DNA from: an uncultured Arthrobacter sp.
GTDB lineage: Bacteria > Actinomycetota > Actinomycetes > Actinomycetales > Micrococcaceae
Reading direction: 5' to 3'
Length of the DNA: 45,650 bases
Assembly (NCBI RefSeq): GCF_947495145.1
Contig: NZ_CANLXP010000026.1
Location: 1-45,650 of the forward strand
Below the pieces are notes generated by a model that was not told the DNA's origin, made no database searches, and worked only from the letters and a program-made list of their open reading frames with translations. Positions within the stretch are counted from its first letter, which is position 1, and each line of letters opens with the position of its first letter. Made by a program: the position numbers and the translations under genes. Below are positions 33,773 to 42,048 of this stretch, piece after piece.

Positions 33773-34360
33773 CTACCGGGACTGCAGGGCGTCGAGCGCA
33801 ACAGCCATCGCCGCAGCAACCCGCCAATCGAGCCGCGCGCCGGGAACGCTCACGTCATAACGGTCCCGCAGCGAAGCGCGCCGCTCTGATGTGAGGACGA
33901 TTTGGCCGGACGGGTCGCGGAAGTCGAAGTGAAACAGAAAAGGCGCCGGTATGGCGTCAAGGAAAGGCACCATCTCCCAGATTCGGCGGGCGATGGCGAC
34001 GCCCTGACTGCGCTCGCTTCCGATCGCCTCGATGCCCGGGCCGTCCAAATGCCAGGTTGAGCGCAGGAGGGAAGCACCGAAGCTCTTGCGGAAGCTGCCG
34101 AGCGGGTTCCCCTGGGCATCGAGAACGTCATAGGTTGCTCCCAGATCCAGTCGCTGGCGGGCCTTGAAGGAGAAAAGAACCGTTTTCTTCGATTCGTCAG
34201 AAAAGAACCGGACCTCCTCCTTGAAGGCAGCCCGCTTCTGCTGGGCAAGCGCCATGAGTTCACCGGGCTTCCCGTTTCCGTCGACCGCCCGAACCTCGTA
34301 GCGGTTCACCATCAGGGTGATCTTCTGGGTTATTGAGAACTGTTCGATCGGCTGGTTCAT
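33773..34360 (-). CDS. LURP-one-related (LOR/Tubby-like) protein
   Basis: The 195-residue protein fits the LURP-one-related fold: FSITQKITLMVNRYEVRAVDGNGKPG at the start, repeated strand-rich elements VLDAQGNPLGSFRKSF and a late ARLDWRVAAAMAVALDAL helix. This is the scramblase/Tubby-like barrel. GAAGGAAAGAAG precedes the ATG. The function of bacterial members is not established. It stands 60 nt before the DrrA-like gene. Confidence 0.8.
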   Translation of the reverse strand: MNQPIEQFSITQKITLMVNRYEVRAVDGNGKPGELMALAQQKRAAFKEEVRFFSDESKKTVLFSFKARQRLDLGATYDVLDAQGNPLGSFRKSFGASLLRSTWHLDGPGIEAIGSERSQGVAIARRIWEMVPFLDAIPAPFLFHFDFRDPSGQIVLTSERRASLRDRYDVSVPGARLDWRVAAAMAVALDALQSR

Positions 34361-34605
34361 CTGCTTCTTTCCTTCGTGCCCTTGTCCGCCGCCGCAGGCA
34401 GGGCAGCGGTATCGAGCCTAGCTACCGGACTGCTCGCAGACGTCGTCCTGAGGGAGTATCTCTGCGGGACAGGGAAAGCCTTCCGCCTCCAGCCTCAGCC
34501 CTTGACGACCTTCATGCACAGGTCGAGAGTTACTAAAGGACGTCCCTTTCGGGCGCCGCTCGCCATGCACAAACATGGAAGCCCCTCTCTAGGAAGGCGA
34601 AGGCA

Positions 34606-35043
34606 ATGGACACAATGACTTGGGTATGGATCATCATCGGGATCCTCGTGGTGCTGCTCATCATCGGATTGATCGTTTTCCTCGGACGGAAGCGCAAGCA
34701 CGCACACGATCAGGAGAAGCGCCGGAAGGATCACGATCGGGCCAATGAGATTCGTGAAGAAGCGCATGCCAAGGACCTCGAAGCGCGGGAGAGGGAGGCG
34801 CGGGCAGCCCGCGCCGACGCCGACGCCCAGCAGGCCGAGGTTGACGCCGAACGGTTGCGCCAGGAAGCAGAGCAACGCCAGTCCGATGCACAGGGTTTGC
34901 GTCGGGAAACCGACGAGCACACCCGGCACGCAGACGAGATTGATCCGGAGGTGTCGAACAACGACCGTCGGCGCGGTGCGGACCGGGGAAACGATACCGA
35001 CCACAGGAATGACGCCGATCCCGGCCGCTCCGGTCGTCACTAA
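34606..35043 (+). CDS. membrane-anchored coiled-coil protein, unknown
   Basis: The 145-residue protein has one N-terminal membrane helix (about residues 6-28) and then a long, highly charged helical region rich in Glu, Arg and Ala, with heptad-like repeats (KDLEAREREARAARADADAQ). It ends in a basic/acidic Gly-Asp-Arg tail. AGGAAGGCGAAGG lies directly upstream of the ATG. No family was recognised. The 245-nt region before it (34361-34605) holds no gene; only its promoter is expected there. Confidence 0.72.
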   Translation: MDTMTWVWIIIGILVVLLIIGLIVFLGRKRKHAHDQEKRRKDHDRANEIREEAHAKDLEAREREARAARADADAQQAEVDAERLRQEAEQRQSDAQGLRRETDEHTRHADEIDPEVSNNDRRRGADRGNDTDHRNDADPGRSGRH

Positions 35044-35139
35044 CAGCGGGGCGGGCGGCTCCTAGGAGCTGTCCGCCCATCTTCCGTTCCGTCGGGCCTC
35101 AGCGCTCTGTCGGTCCTCAGCGCTCTGAAGACAAAGCAT

Positions 35140-36339
35140 TCAGGACCGGGCGCGGCTTGCTTCCGGCTCACCCGCCGGGCGCTCAGCCGCAGCCGGTGCC
35201 ACGAGGAACGACGCCAGCACGGCCACCCCGACGGCGAGGAGGGCATTGCGGATTCCCACCTGATCGCCGAGAAAGCCGAGCAGCGGCGGCCCGGCAAGGA
35301 ACGCCATGTAGCCGACCGTCGACACAACAGATACCCGGGCGGCCGCGAAGCGCGGTTCGTCTGCGGCGGCGGACATGCCCATCGGGAAGCCCAGTGCCGC
35401 ACCCGTACCCCAGAGAACCGCTCCGACGCCGGCGAGGAACACATTGGGAGCAAAGACGAAGAGCACCAATCCGGCCAACGACGACGCCAGGCTCACCTGC
35501 AGCACCCGCACCCGCCCGAAACGGTCGATGAATCCGCCGCCGATGAAGCGGAAAAGTGTCATTGAAGCGACGAAGACGCCGAACATCAGCGCACCGACGG
35601 CCTCACTGGTGCCAAGACCATCTACCGTTGCCTTCGCCACCCAGTCATTTGCTGCACCTTCGGTGAGCGCTGCGCCTAGCACCACCAAGCCGATGAGGAG
35701 CGTTCTCGGCTCCTTCCAGGCGGCGAATCCGGTACGTGCCGGGGTGTCGTCGTCGTGCTTCTCGGTATGGGCCTGCTCGGGCAGGAAGTAGCGGGGAATC
35801 CACAGCGAAATGACCAGCACCAGAACCGCGACTGCGGCGAGATGGGATGAGAGCTCGACCCCCGCGGCGGCCAGGCCCGCTCCGGCGAGCGCTCCAACGA
35901 AGGCACCGCCGCTGAAGGCGGCATGGAATTTTGGCATGATGGTGCGCAGAAGACGGCGTTCAACCTCGGCGCCCTCAAGGTTCTGCGCCACGTCCCAGAG
36001 CCCAATGCCCAGACCGAAGATGAACAGACCGGTTGCGGCCAGAGCCACCGACTCCGCAACAAGCCCCCCGGCGATAGTGGACGCCGCGATGGTGGCGGCG
36101 ATTCCGCCCACCCTGACGGTGTTCGCGGTCCCAATGCGCGCCGCTATACCGCCGGACAACGGTAGAGAAATCATGGAGCCGATCGCGGCAACCAGCAACA
36201 ACGCGCCCGTCTCGCCGTCGCTCAATCCCAATGAATCGGACGCGGAAGGGATCCGGGCTGCCCAACTGGCGAAGACAAGGCCATTGAGCCCGAAAATTGC
36301 GAAGGTTGCCCACATGGCTGGATTGACTTTGCTCTGCAC
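35140..36339 (-). CDS. MFS transporter
   Basis: The 399-residue protein has twelve predicted helices and begins MQSKVNPAMWATFAIFGLNGLVFASWAARIP, typical of the YbjJ-like MFS group. Loop motifs DSLGLSDGETGALLL and FGVFVASMTLFRFIGGGFIDRFGRVRVL are visible. GTG is the likely start (36339); a second candidate is the Met nine codons on. The substrate is unknown; family members include exporters of small molecules. Confidence 0.92.
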   Translation of the reverse strand: MQSKVNPAMWATFAIFGLNGLVFASWAARIPSASDSLGLSDGETGALLLVAAIGSMISLPLSGGIAARIGTANTVRVGGIAATIAASTIAGGLVAESVALAATGLFIFGLGIGLWDVAQNLEGAEVERRLLRTIMPKFHAAFSGGAFVGALAGAGLAAAGVELSSHLAAVAVLVLVISLWIPRYFLPEQAHTEKHDDDTPARTGFAAWKEPRTLLIGLVVLGAALTEGAANDWVAKATVDGLGTSEAVGALMFGVFVASMTLFRFIGGGFIDRFGRVRVLQVSLASSLAGLVLFVFAPNVFLAGVGAVLWGTGAALGFPMGMSAAADEPRFAAARVSVVSTVGYMAFLAGPPLLGFLGDQVGIRNALLAVGVAVLASFLVAPAAAERPAGEPEASRARS

Positions 36340-36460
36340 CTCTAAACCGTATGTGCCCGGGATCGACGCGGTCTACAAACGGCGCCGGGTGTGACGGACG
36401 TGACAGGGATACTCGACCGGCGGCGCCTGCAACTATGCCTGCTTCAAGCGCCCGCCACCG

Positions 36461-36469
36461 CTGTGGACA
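36461..36469 (-). promoter_or_regulatory. DnaA box in the ABC-F/MFS intergenic region
   Basis: TGTGGACAA (complement TTGTCCACA) is an exact DnaA-box consensus in the 150-nt gap between the ABC-F stop and the MFS start. Confidence 0.45.
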
Positions 36470-36489
36470 AGTCGGAGGGAATACCGGAG

Positions 36490-38172
36490 CTAGCGGGACC
36501 GCTGCACCCGACCTTCGTCCCACACAGGAGTTTCCGACTCGTACACTTTGCCGTCCTCGCCAAAGACGAGGAAGCGGTCAAAGCTGCGTGCGAACCAACG
36601 GTCATGGGTCACGGCCAGCACGGTTCCCTCGAAAGCGTCGATGGCGCGTTCCAGCGCCTCCGCTGAGTGGAGGTCGAGGTTGTCGGTGGGTTCGTCGAGC
36701 AGAAGCAGGGTGGCGCCGGACAATTCGAGCAGCAGGATTTGCAGCCGTGCCTGCTGCCCGCCGGAAAGCGAGTCGTACAGCTGCTCCGACTGCCCGGCCA
36801 GCCCGTAGCGGTCCAATACTCCCGACGCCGCTTCCCTGCCCAGTCCGGACCGGTGGTCATCGCCGCGGTGCAGGATGTCGAGCAGCGTCCGGCCCAGCAG
36901 ATCAGGGCGCACATGCGTCTGGGCGAAGAAGCCGGGCCGGATGCGCGCACCCAACTTCACGACGCCGGCGTGCGGCACCGGTGCGATGCTCACCTCCGAC
37001 ACCGGCTCGTGTTCCTTGTCCGGGTCGGTGCCGCCGGCGGCGAGGAGGCGAAGGAAATGCGATTTGCCGGACCCGTTGGAGCCCAGCACTCCGACGCGGT
37101 CACCGAACCAGATCTCGGTGCTGAACGGCTTCATCAGCCCGGTCAGCTCCAGCTTCTGTGCGACGACGGCCCGCTTGGCTGTGCGTCCGCCCTTGAGCCG
37201 CATGTTCACGTTCTGCTCGATCGGGATCGCTTCCGGCGGCCCGGCCTCCAGGAACTTCGCCAGACGGGTCTGGGCAGCGTGGTAGCGATTGGCCATGTCC
37301 GAGCGGAACGCCGCCTTGTTCTTGTACATGTTCACGAGCTCTTTGAGCTTGATGTGCTCCTCATCCCAGCGTCGCCGCAGTTCCTCGAAGCGTGCATTGC
37401 GGTCGGTCCGGGCCTGCAGGTAAGTGCTGAAACCTCCGCCGTGCACCCAGCTCGACGCGCCAAGTGCGCCGGGTTCCAGCGTGACAATACGGGTGGCCGC
37501 ATTGTCGAGCAGCTCACGGTCGTGGCTGACGAAAAGTACCGACTTGCTGGACTGGTTGAGCTTCGCTTCAAGCCAGCGTTTGCCGGGCACGTCGAGGTAG
37601 TTGTCCGGCTCGTCGAGGAGGAGCAGATCGTCCGGGCCGGAGAACAGCGCCTCCAGGACGAGCCGCTTCTGCTCACCTCCGGATAACGACGACGCCGCGC
37701 GGTACTGTGCGCGATCGTACGGAACGCCCAACGCAGCCATCGTGACTTCATCCCAGGTGGTCTCGAGCTCATAGCCGCCGGCGTCTCCCCAGTCAGCGAT
37801 TGCCTGGGCATAGCGCATTTGGGTGGGTTCGTCGTCGTGCTCCATCATGGCCAGCTCAGCGTCATCGATCCTCTTCGCAGCCGCTGCGAGCACCGGTGGC
37901 GCAGCGGAGACGAGCAGGTCTCGGACGGTGGTGTCGTCGCGGACCTGGCCCACGAACTGGCGCATGATGCCCATGCTGCCGGAGCGCGTGACGGCTCCCT
38001 CGTCCGCGGCGATATCACCGGCGACGATACGCAGGAGGGTGGTCTTGCCGGTGCCGTTGGGGCCGATCAGGGCAGTCTTGTGGCCCTCGCCGACCTTGAA
38101 GGTGACCCCGTTGAGCAACTGGCGGCCGTCGGAAAGGAAATAGTCAATGTTCGAAACGTCAAGATGTGCCAC
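36490..38172 (-). CDS. ABC-F family ATPase
   Basis: The 560-residue soluble protein has two ABC domains: first Walker A GPNGTGKTT, signature LSGGEQKR and Walker B LLLLDEPDNYLD; second Walker A GSNGSGKSH, signature LSGGQQAR and Walker B LLLLDEPTDNLD. A helical linker between them (about residues 220-320) matches the ABC-F inter-domain arm. There are no membrane segments. The GTG at 38172 (MAHLDVSNIDYFLSDGR) was chosen because homology starts there. Family members act on the ribosome in antibiotic protection or translation control; which, cannot be told. Confidence 0.93.
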   Translation of the reverse strand: MAHLDVSNIDYFLSDGRQLLNGVTFKVGEGHKTALIGPNGTGKTTLLRIVAGDIAADEGAVTRSGSMGIMRQFVGQVRDDTTVRDLLVSAAPPVLAAAAKRIDDAELAMMEHDDEPTQMRYAQAIADWGDAGGYELETTWDEVTMAALGVPYDRAQYRAASSLSGGEQKRLVLEALFSGPDDLLLLDEPDNYLDVPGKRWLEAKLNQSSKSVLFVSHDRELLDNAATRIVTLEPGALGASSWVHGGGFSTYLQARTDRNARFEELRRRWDEEHIKLKELVNMYKNKAAFRSDMANRYHAAQTRLAKFLEAGPPEAIPIEQNVNMRLKGGRTAKRAVVAQKLELTGLMKPFSTEIWFGDRVGVLGSNGSGKSHFLRLLAAGGTDPDKEHEPVSEVSIAPVPHAGVVKLGARIRPGFFAQTHVRPDLLGRTLLDILHRGDDHRSGLGREAASGVLDRYGLAGQSEQLYDSLSGGQQARLQILLLELSGATLLLLDEPTDNLDLHSAEALERAIDAFEGTVLAVTHDRWFARSFDRFLVFGEDGKVYESETPVWDEGRVQRSR

Positions 38173-38254
38173 CTCCCCAGTCTTCCACCCGCATCCGATC
38201 AGCAGAAACGGTCCATCCTCCGGTGTGGACTCCGCCTGGTGCAAAGATGGTGAC

Positions 38255-38800
38255 GTGATTCCCGCAGCCCCTCGACGCGTGGTGTTTTTTGGTGTCACCG
38301 GGTCCGGAAAGTCGACGGCGGCGGCGCGCTATGCGGCCGCGGCAGGCTTGCCCCTCACATCCGTCGACTCCGACATTGGCTGGCTGCCCGGCTGGGTTGA
38401 GCGGGACCAGGCCGACCAGATCCGCTTGATCGAGGAAATCGCTGCCCGGGACGTCTGGGTTCTGGACAGCTTCTACGGCAAATGGTCGGACCTCCTGATC
38501 CCACGCGCGGAAGCCATCATCGTCCTCGATTACCCACGCTGGATTTCACTTTTCCGTCTGGTGCGCAGGACTCTACGGCGGATGCTCCTGCGGGAAGAGG
38601 TCTGCAACGGGAACACGGAGAGCTTCCGCCGGGTCATCGCACACGACTCGATCATCCGCTGGCACTTCACGTCCTTCGCCGGCAAGCGCCGGAGGATCCG
38701 GGAGTACCAGGACGCCGGGCTGCCCGTCCTTCGCTTCACCAGGCCGCGGGATCTGGAGCGATGGCTCCGATCTCGCGAGGCGCAGCACGGGCAGCGGTAA
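38255..38800 (+). CDS. P-loop NTPase, adenylate-kinase-like
   Basis: The 181-residue protein has Walker A GVTGSGKST (residues 13-21), and WLPGWVERDQADQIRLIEEIAARDVWVLDSFYGKW and later LVRRTLRRMLLREEVCNGNTESF, matching the small AAA/adenylate-kinase-like group that includes DNA-topology modulation proteins. GTG at 38255 was chosen because homology begins there; the ribosome binding site is weak. It is divergent from the ABC-F gene (82-nt gap). The substrate is unknown. Confidence 0.85.
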   Translation: MIPAAPRRVVFFGVTGSGKSTAAARYAAAAGLPLTSVDSDIGWLPGWVERDQADQIRLIEEIAARDVWVLDSFYGKWSDLLIPRAEAIIVLDYPRWISLFRLVRRTLRRMLLREEVCNGNTESFRRVIAHDSIIRWHFTSFAGKRRRIREYQDAGLPVLRFTRPRDLERWLRSREAQHGQR

Positions 38801-38815
38801 CAGGCATCGGTTGTC

Positions 38816-40105
38816 TCAACCGGACGTCCAGTCGAGCGCGGCGGTCACCAGATTCGTGATTCCCGAGCTGACGGTCAGCACCGGTTCAGGAGCAAATCGC
38901 GTCGAGTGGTTCACCGGAACATTGGCAGGCAGCGATCCTGTTCGAAGAAGTTCCAAATCGTGGGAAGAGAACAACGCAGGATCACTCGCTCCCCAGAACC
39001 AGTACACCGAAGGGCATTGCGCTGCCGTGCCGAACGCCCCGAAGTCATCACTGGCCCACGACGCTTCTTCCAGCTGGAACACCGGAAGCCCCGCCCGGTA
39101 GAAAGCCTCGTAAAGGCGACTCGTACTGCCTGGAGAGTTTTCCAGCATTGGGAATACGGCGGTTTCAACTACTTCCGCCGGCAGACTTCGCTGGCCCTGC
39201 GTGGCCAGTGACACCGCCGCCCGCACCTCACCGAGTACCACCTGCTGTGCCGCGGCGGAGCGCGACCGAATGCTGAGGTGCAACTCAGCTGAATCCGGGA
39301 TGCGGTTGTCCACCGTTCCGGCATGGGCTGCCCCGATATTGACGATGCTGGTTCCCACGTGACGCTGGGAAAGCTTTTCCGGGCTCAGGACAAGGCGCGC
39401 AGCCGTACTCAGCGGGTTCAGTCCATGCTCAGGAAAGGCTGCGTGGCCACCGATTCCATGCAAAGTCACGCGCAATCCATTGCCTGCAGAAGTGGTTGGA
39501 CCAGGCTTCAAGGTGATGGAACCAGCAGGCATAGGGCTCACGTGCTGGGCAAGAAACACCGTCGGTGCCGGGAACAGATCCAGAACGCCGGCGTGGATCA
39601 TGCTGAGCGCTCCCCGCCCGGTTTCCTCTTCCGGTTGAAAAAGCACCACCAGCGTTCCGGACCACGTCGTTCGCAACCGGCCAAGGACCTCGGTTGCCCC
39701 CAATAGCGCTGCCATATGAGCGTCGTGCCCACAAGCGTGCATCACTCCACCATCCCCCACGGCGCTGCCGGACTGGGTGGAAGCATAAGGCAGATTCGTC
39801 GCCTCCTTGCAGGGCAACGCATCAAGTTCAGCCCCGAGCACCACCGTGGGACCCGGTCCGTTCTGAAGGATTCCCACTACGCCCGAACCTCCCACCCGCT
39901 CGTGGACCCGCAACCCCAGATTGCGGAGTCGAGCGGCGACCGTCCGGGCCGTACGGAACTCCTTGCCGGACGGTTCCGGTAAAGAATGCAGGTTCTTGTA
40001 CAGTCCGACGTACTTCCCCGATACCTGCGCTACCAGCCGCCGGCTTTCCCCCCGCGCGGCGGTTCCGGCGGCTGGTGATGGGGCAAGTACTTCACCGGCG
40101 GTCAT
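38816..40105 (-). CDS. M20-family amidohydrolase/peptidase
   Basis: The 429-residue protein has the M20D pattern: HSLPEPSGKEF near residue 40, HACGHDAHMAAL (metal ligands Cys125, His127, His130), QPEEETGRGA (Glu159-161) and VTLHGIGGHAAFPEHG in the lid domain. These enzymes cut amide bonds of N-acyl amino acids or peptides. ATG 40105 has AGGATGG upstream and lies 14 nt inside the end of the small membrane-peptide gene. It is therefore tied to the RiPP cluster; removal or trimming of an amide is possible but inferred. Confidence 0.9.
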   Translation of the reverse strand: MTAGEVLAPSPAAGTAARGESRRLVAQVSGKYVGLYKNLHSLPEPSGKEFRTARTVAARLRNLGLRVHERVGGSGVVGILQNGPGPTVVLGAELDALPCKEATNLPYASTQSGSAVGDGGVMHACGHDAHMAALLGATEVLGRLRTTWSGTLVVLFQPEEETGRGALSMIHAGVLDLFPAPTVFLAQHVSPMPAGSITLKPGPTTSAGNGLRVTLHGIGGHAAFPEHGLNPLSTAARLVLSPEKLSQRHVGTSIVNIGAAHAGTVDNRIPDSAELHLSIRSRSAAAQQVVLGEVRAAVSLATQGQRSLPAEVVETAVFPMLENSPGSTSRLYEAFYRAGLPVFQLEEASWASDDFGAFGTAAQCPSVYWFWGASDPALFSSHDLELLRTGSLPANVPVNHSTRFAPEPVLTVSSGITNLVTAALDWTSG

Positions 40106-40286
40106 GAACCATCCTGTTGACCACCAGTGCTCGAACCAGCAATCCAATACCCGCGCCGATCACCGCACCGATACCCGGATTCTTGAAGAGCATTCCTGTG
40201 CCAAGCCCCAGTACTGCACTGGCTGCTCCCGATACCGCCGCGAGCTCGTAGGACCGCGCTTCAACTGCTGTGTATTCGTGTTTCAT
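40092..40286 (-). CDS. small glycine-rich membrane peptide, unknown
   Basis: The 64-residue product has a polar N-terminus (MKHEYTAVEARSYELAAV), a glycine-zipper-like hydrophobic stretch (GLGTGMLFKNPGIGAVIGAG, about residues 27-46) and a basic end. ATG 40286 has GAGAGGAAC upstream; an alternative ATG at 40301 adds five residues. It overlaps the fused dehydrogenase gene by 26 nt and the M20 gene by 14 nt, so it is cotranslated with the RiPP genes. It lacks Cys and has few Ser/Thr, so it is not an obvious azole precursor; an immunity or export helper is possible. Confidence 0.7.
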   Translation of the reverse strand: MKHEYTAVEARSYELAAVSGAASAVLGLGTGMLFKNPGIGAVIGAGIGLLVRALVVNRMVHDRR

Positions 40287-42048
40287 TGTTGTTCCTCTCA
40301 TCGTGCTGTTCGAACATGGATGTTGGGTCTTCGATCAGGGCGGAGGACCGGGTTCCTACCGGAAGCATTGCGCTTACGATGCGGTCCACCCCATCCAGAT
40401 GAAGTTCGGCGTTCAGAACGTCGTCGGCGTAACCAGAGATCGGCAACGACTTGAGCCCGAGAACCCCGGCGCAGAGCGCAAGGTTCTGGGACATGTGGCC
40501 TGCCTCCAGAAGGAGCAGGCGCAGAGCACGCAAGCCGTACTTGGGTCGCAATCGGCCGATGTCCGCTGCTAACACGACGACGGCGGGGACCGTATCTGCG
40601 ACGATCGCTGCCGTCGCTGCGGGGTCTTCGACGAAGAAGGGAGATGCCGCGGCCAGAAGGGACCGGCCGGAGCCAGGGGAAACATAATGCAGAGAGTGGT
40701 TGACGGCGTCATAGGCGTAGGTACCCGGCGCCAGCCCGGATACCGCGTACGCGAAAACCAGTACGTCGGTGGCATAGGCCCCGCTGGGGCTGGGGTAAGT
40801 GCGGAAGGTGAGGTGCCCGTCCGGGAGGGTGATCCTTCTTTCGGGCGCGATGCCAACCGCGTTTCCGAGCAGCGCACCCAGCTCGTTCAGGTTTAACGTC
40901 TGTCCGTAGTTGCCGTATTCGCTCCGACGGTTTTGAAGTGCATCGTGCAGCCCCGCCTCCAGATTCTGAACGGGAGGCAGCGTCACCGAGCCTGCTCCCG
41001 GTGGCCGGCTCCCCCCCTTATCACGGCGGTGCAGAGGAGCGACCGACGCTTGCCGCGGACCGTGCCCGCCACCCATCTCGCTCCTGATGTACTTGCTTGA
41101 TTCCAGGTACGAATGATCCGAAGCAGTAATCCCGATAGGGAAATAGTCCGCCTCACTTGTCCAGCGGGGGAAGGCCTTCGACGCGAGCCAACTGATGGTG
41201 CGCTCGTCCGCCACGCTCAGTCCGAGCCGGTTATTCATCATGTGTACGAGGGACCACATGATTCTTCGCCGGTCTGTAACCAGCAGTCCTTCGGTTTCCA
41301 GCTCGCGCAGGCGCTGCAAGGCGGTGAGCAGCCCACTTTTCCAGCGCCCGTGGGTTGACTCCGGCTGATTCTCAGCTACAGAATCCAGTTGATCCCGTCG
41401 TGCGTTCCAACGACTGGGTGAGGCTGCGTAGAGCTTTTCGGCCAGCGCGCGAGCAACCTGTCCGTCGGTAATCGATTCCTGCAGGAAATCCCAGGCAGCG
41501 AAGTAGCCCCGTACGGACCGGACCGCGTCCAGGTCCTCCTCTTCCGACACGGCGAGCGCAATCAGGAGCAGGTCGAGTCCGATCAGCAGAGCCTGGCGCC
41601 GGTCAGTGGATGCGAGTATCCCGACCGCTATCCGGCTGCTCAGCGAGAAGACCCTCTCGCACACGGCCAATCCCTGCGTTCCCCCATAGCGCTCAATCTC
41701 GGGTTCGTAGTCGGACCGCACCACTTCGCCGTGGGCCCGCCATCGGGTTGGGTCCTGGGTGCCGAAGTTCGATGCGAAGCGATCCGGATCAATATCAACA
41801 GCCGCTGAGCGCCGCAGCGCTACCTGGAGGGATTCCTCGTAGGACAGCAGCGCGTGCTCGCTGACATTGCGGAAGCGAATCCTCAGATGTGGCCCTCCAT
41901 GCCAGTACCGGAGGAAGAACCAGTCATCCGCTTCTCCGCGCGCCACCATTGCATCAGCCAACGGCCCGACTTCCCGGGCAATCAGTGAGTCAGTGTCTTC
42001 CACGGAAAGGTGGCAGTAGAAGTAGGTGCTGGACCATTTGTTGATCAC
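40261..42048 (-). CDS. SpaB_C-type eliminase fused to SagB-type dehydrogenase (LazF-like)
   Basis: The 595-residue protein has two domains. Residues about 5-300 form a lantibiotic-dehydratase C-terminal (SpaB_C, thiopeptide-type) domain with the signature WFFLRYWHGGPHLRIRF (43-59). After a linker (322-355), residues 357-566 form a SagB-type azoline dehydrogenase: RRSEYGNYG (374-382, FMN phosphate), YPSPSG (418-423), KYGLRALRLLLLEAGH (503-518). This is the layout of lactazole LazF, which eliminates glutamate and oxidises azolines. GTG 42048 overlaps the upstream stop (GTGA) with GGGAG before it. Membership in a thiopeptide pathway is inferred. Confidence 0.88.
   Translation of the reverse strand: MINKWSSTYFYCHLSVEDTDSLIAREVGPLADAMVARGEADDWFFLRYWHGGPHLRIRFRNVSEHALLSYEESLQVALRRSAAVDIDPDRFASNFGTQDPTRWRAHGEVVRSDYEPEIERYGGTQGLAVCERVFSLSSRIAVGILASTDRRQALLIGLDLLLIALAVSEEEDLDAVRSVRGYFAAWDFLQESITDGQVARALAEKLYAASPSRWNARRDQLDSVAENQPESTHGRWKSGLLTALQRLRELETEGLLVTDRRRIMWSLVHMMNNRLGLSVADERTISWLASKAFPRWTSEADYFPIGITASDHSYLESSKYIRSEMGGGHGPRQASVAPLHRRDKGGSRPPGAGSVTLPPVQNLEAGLHDALQNRRSEYGNYGQTLNLNELGALLGNAVGIAPERRITLPDGHLTFRTYPSPSGAYATDVLVFAYAVSGLAPGTYAYDAVNHSLHYVSPGSGRSLLAAASPFFVEDPAATAAIVADTVPAVVVLAADIGRLRPKYGLRALRLLLLEAGHMSQNLALCAGVLGLKSLPISGYADDVLNAELHLDGVDRIVSAMLPVGTRSSALIEDPTSMFEQHDERNNNETRIHSS

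Noticed and set aside
32780..33889. A 369-codon plus-strand frame
   Set aside because: Antisense to the DrrA-like gene; no start signal and no recognisable domain.
36667..37686. A 339-codon plus-strand frame
   Set aside because: Antisense to the ABC-F gene, with repetitive Gln/Arg/Val composition of a shadow frame.
40092..40286. The small peptide as the RiPP precursor
   Set aside because: It has no Cys and few Ser/Thr, and lacks a leader-core layout with azole-forming residues at the end; kept only as a small membrane protein.
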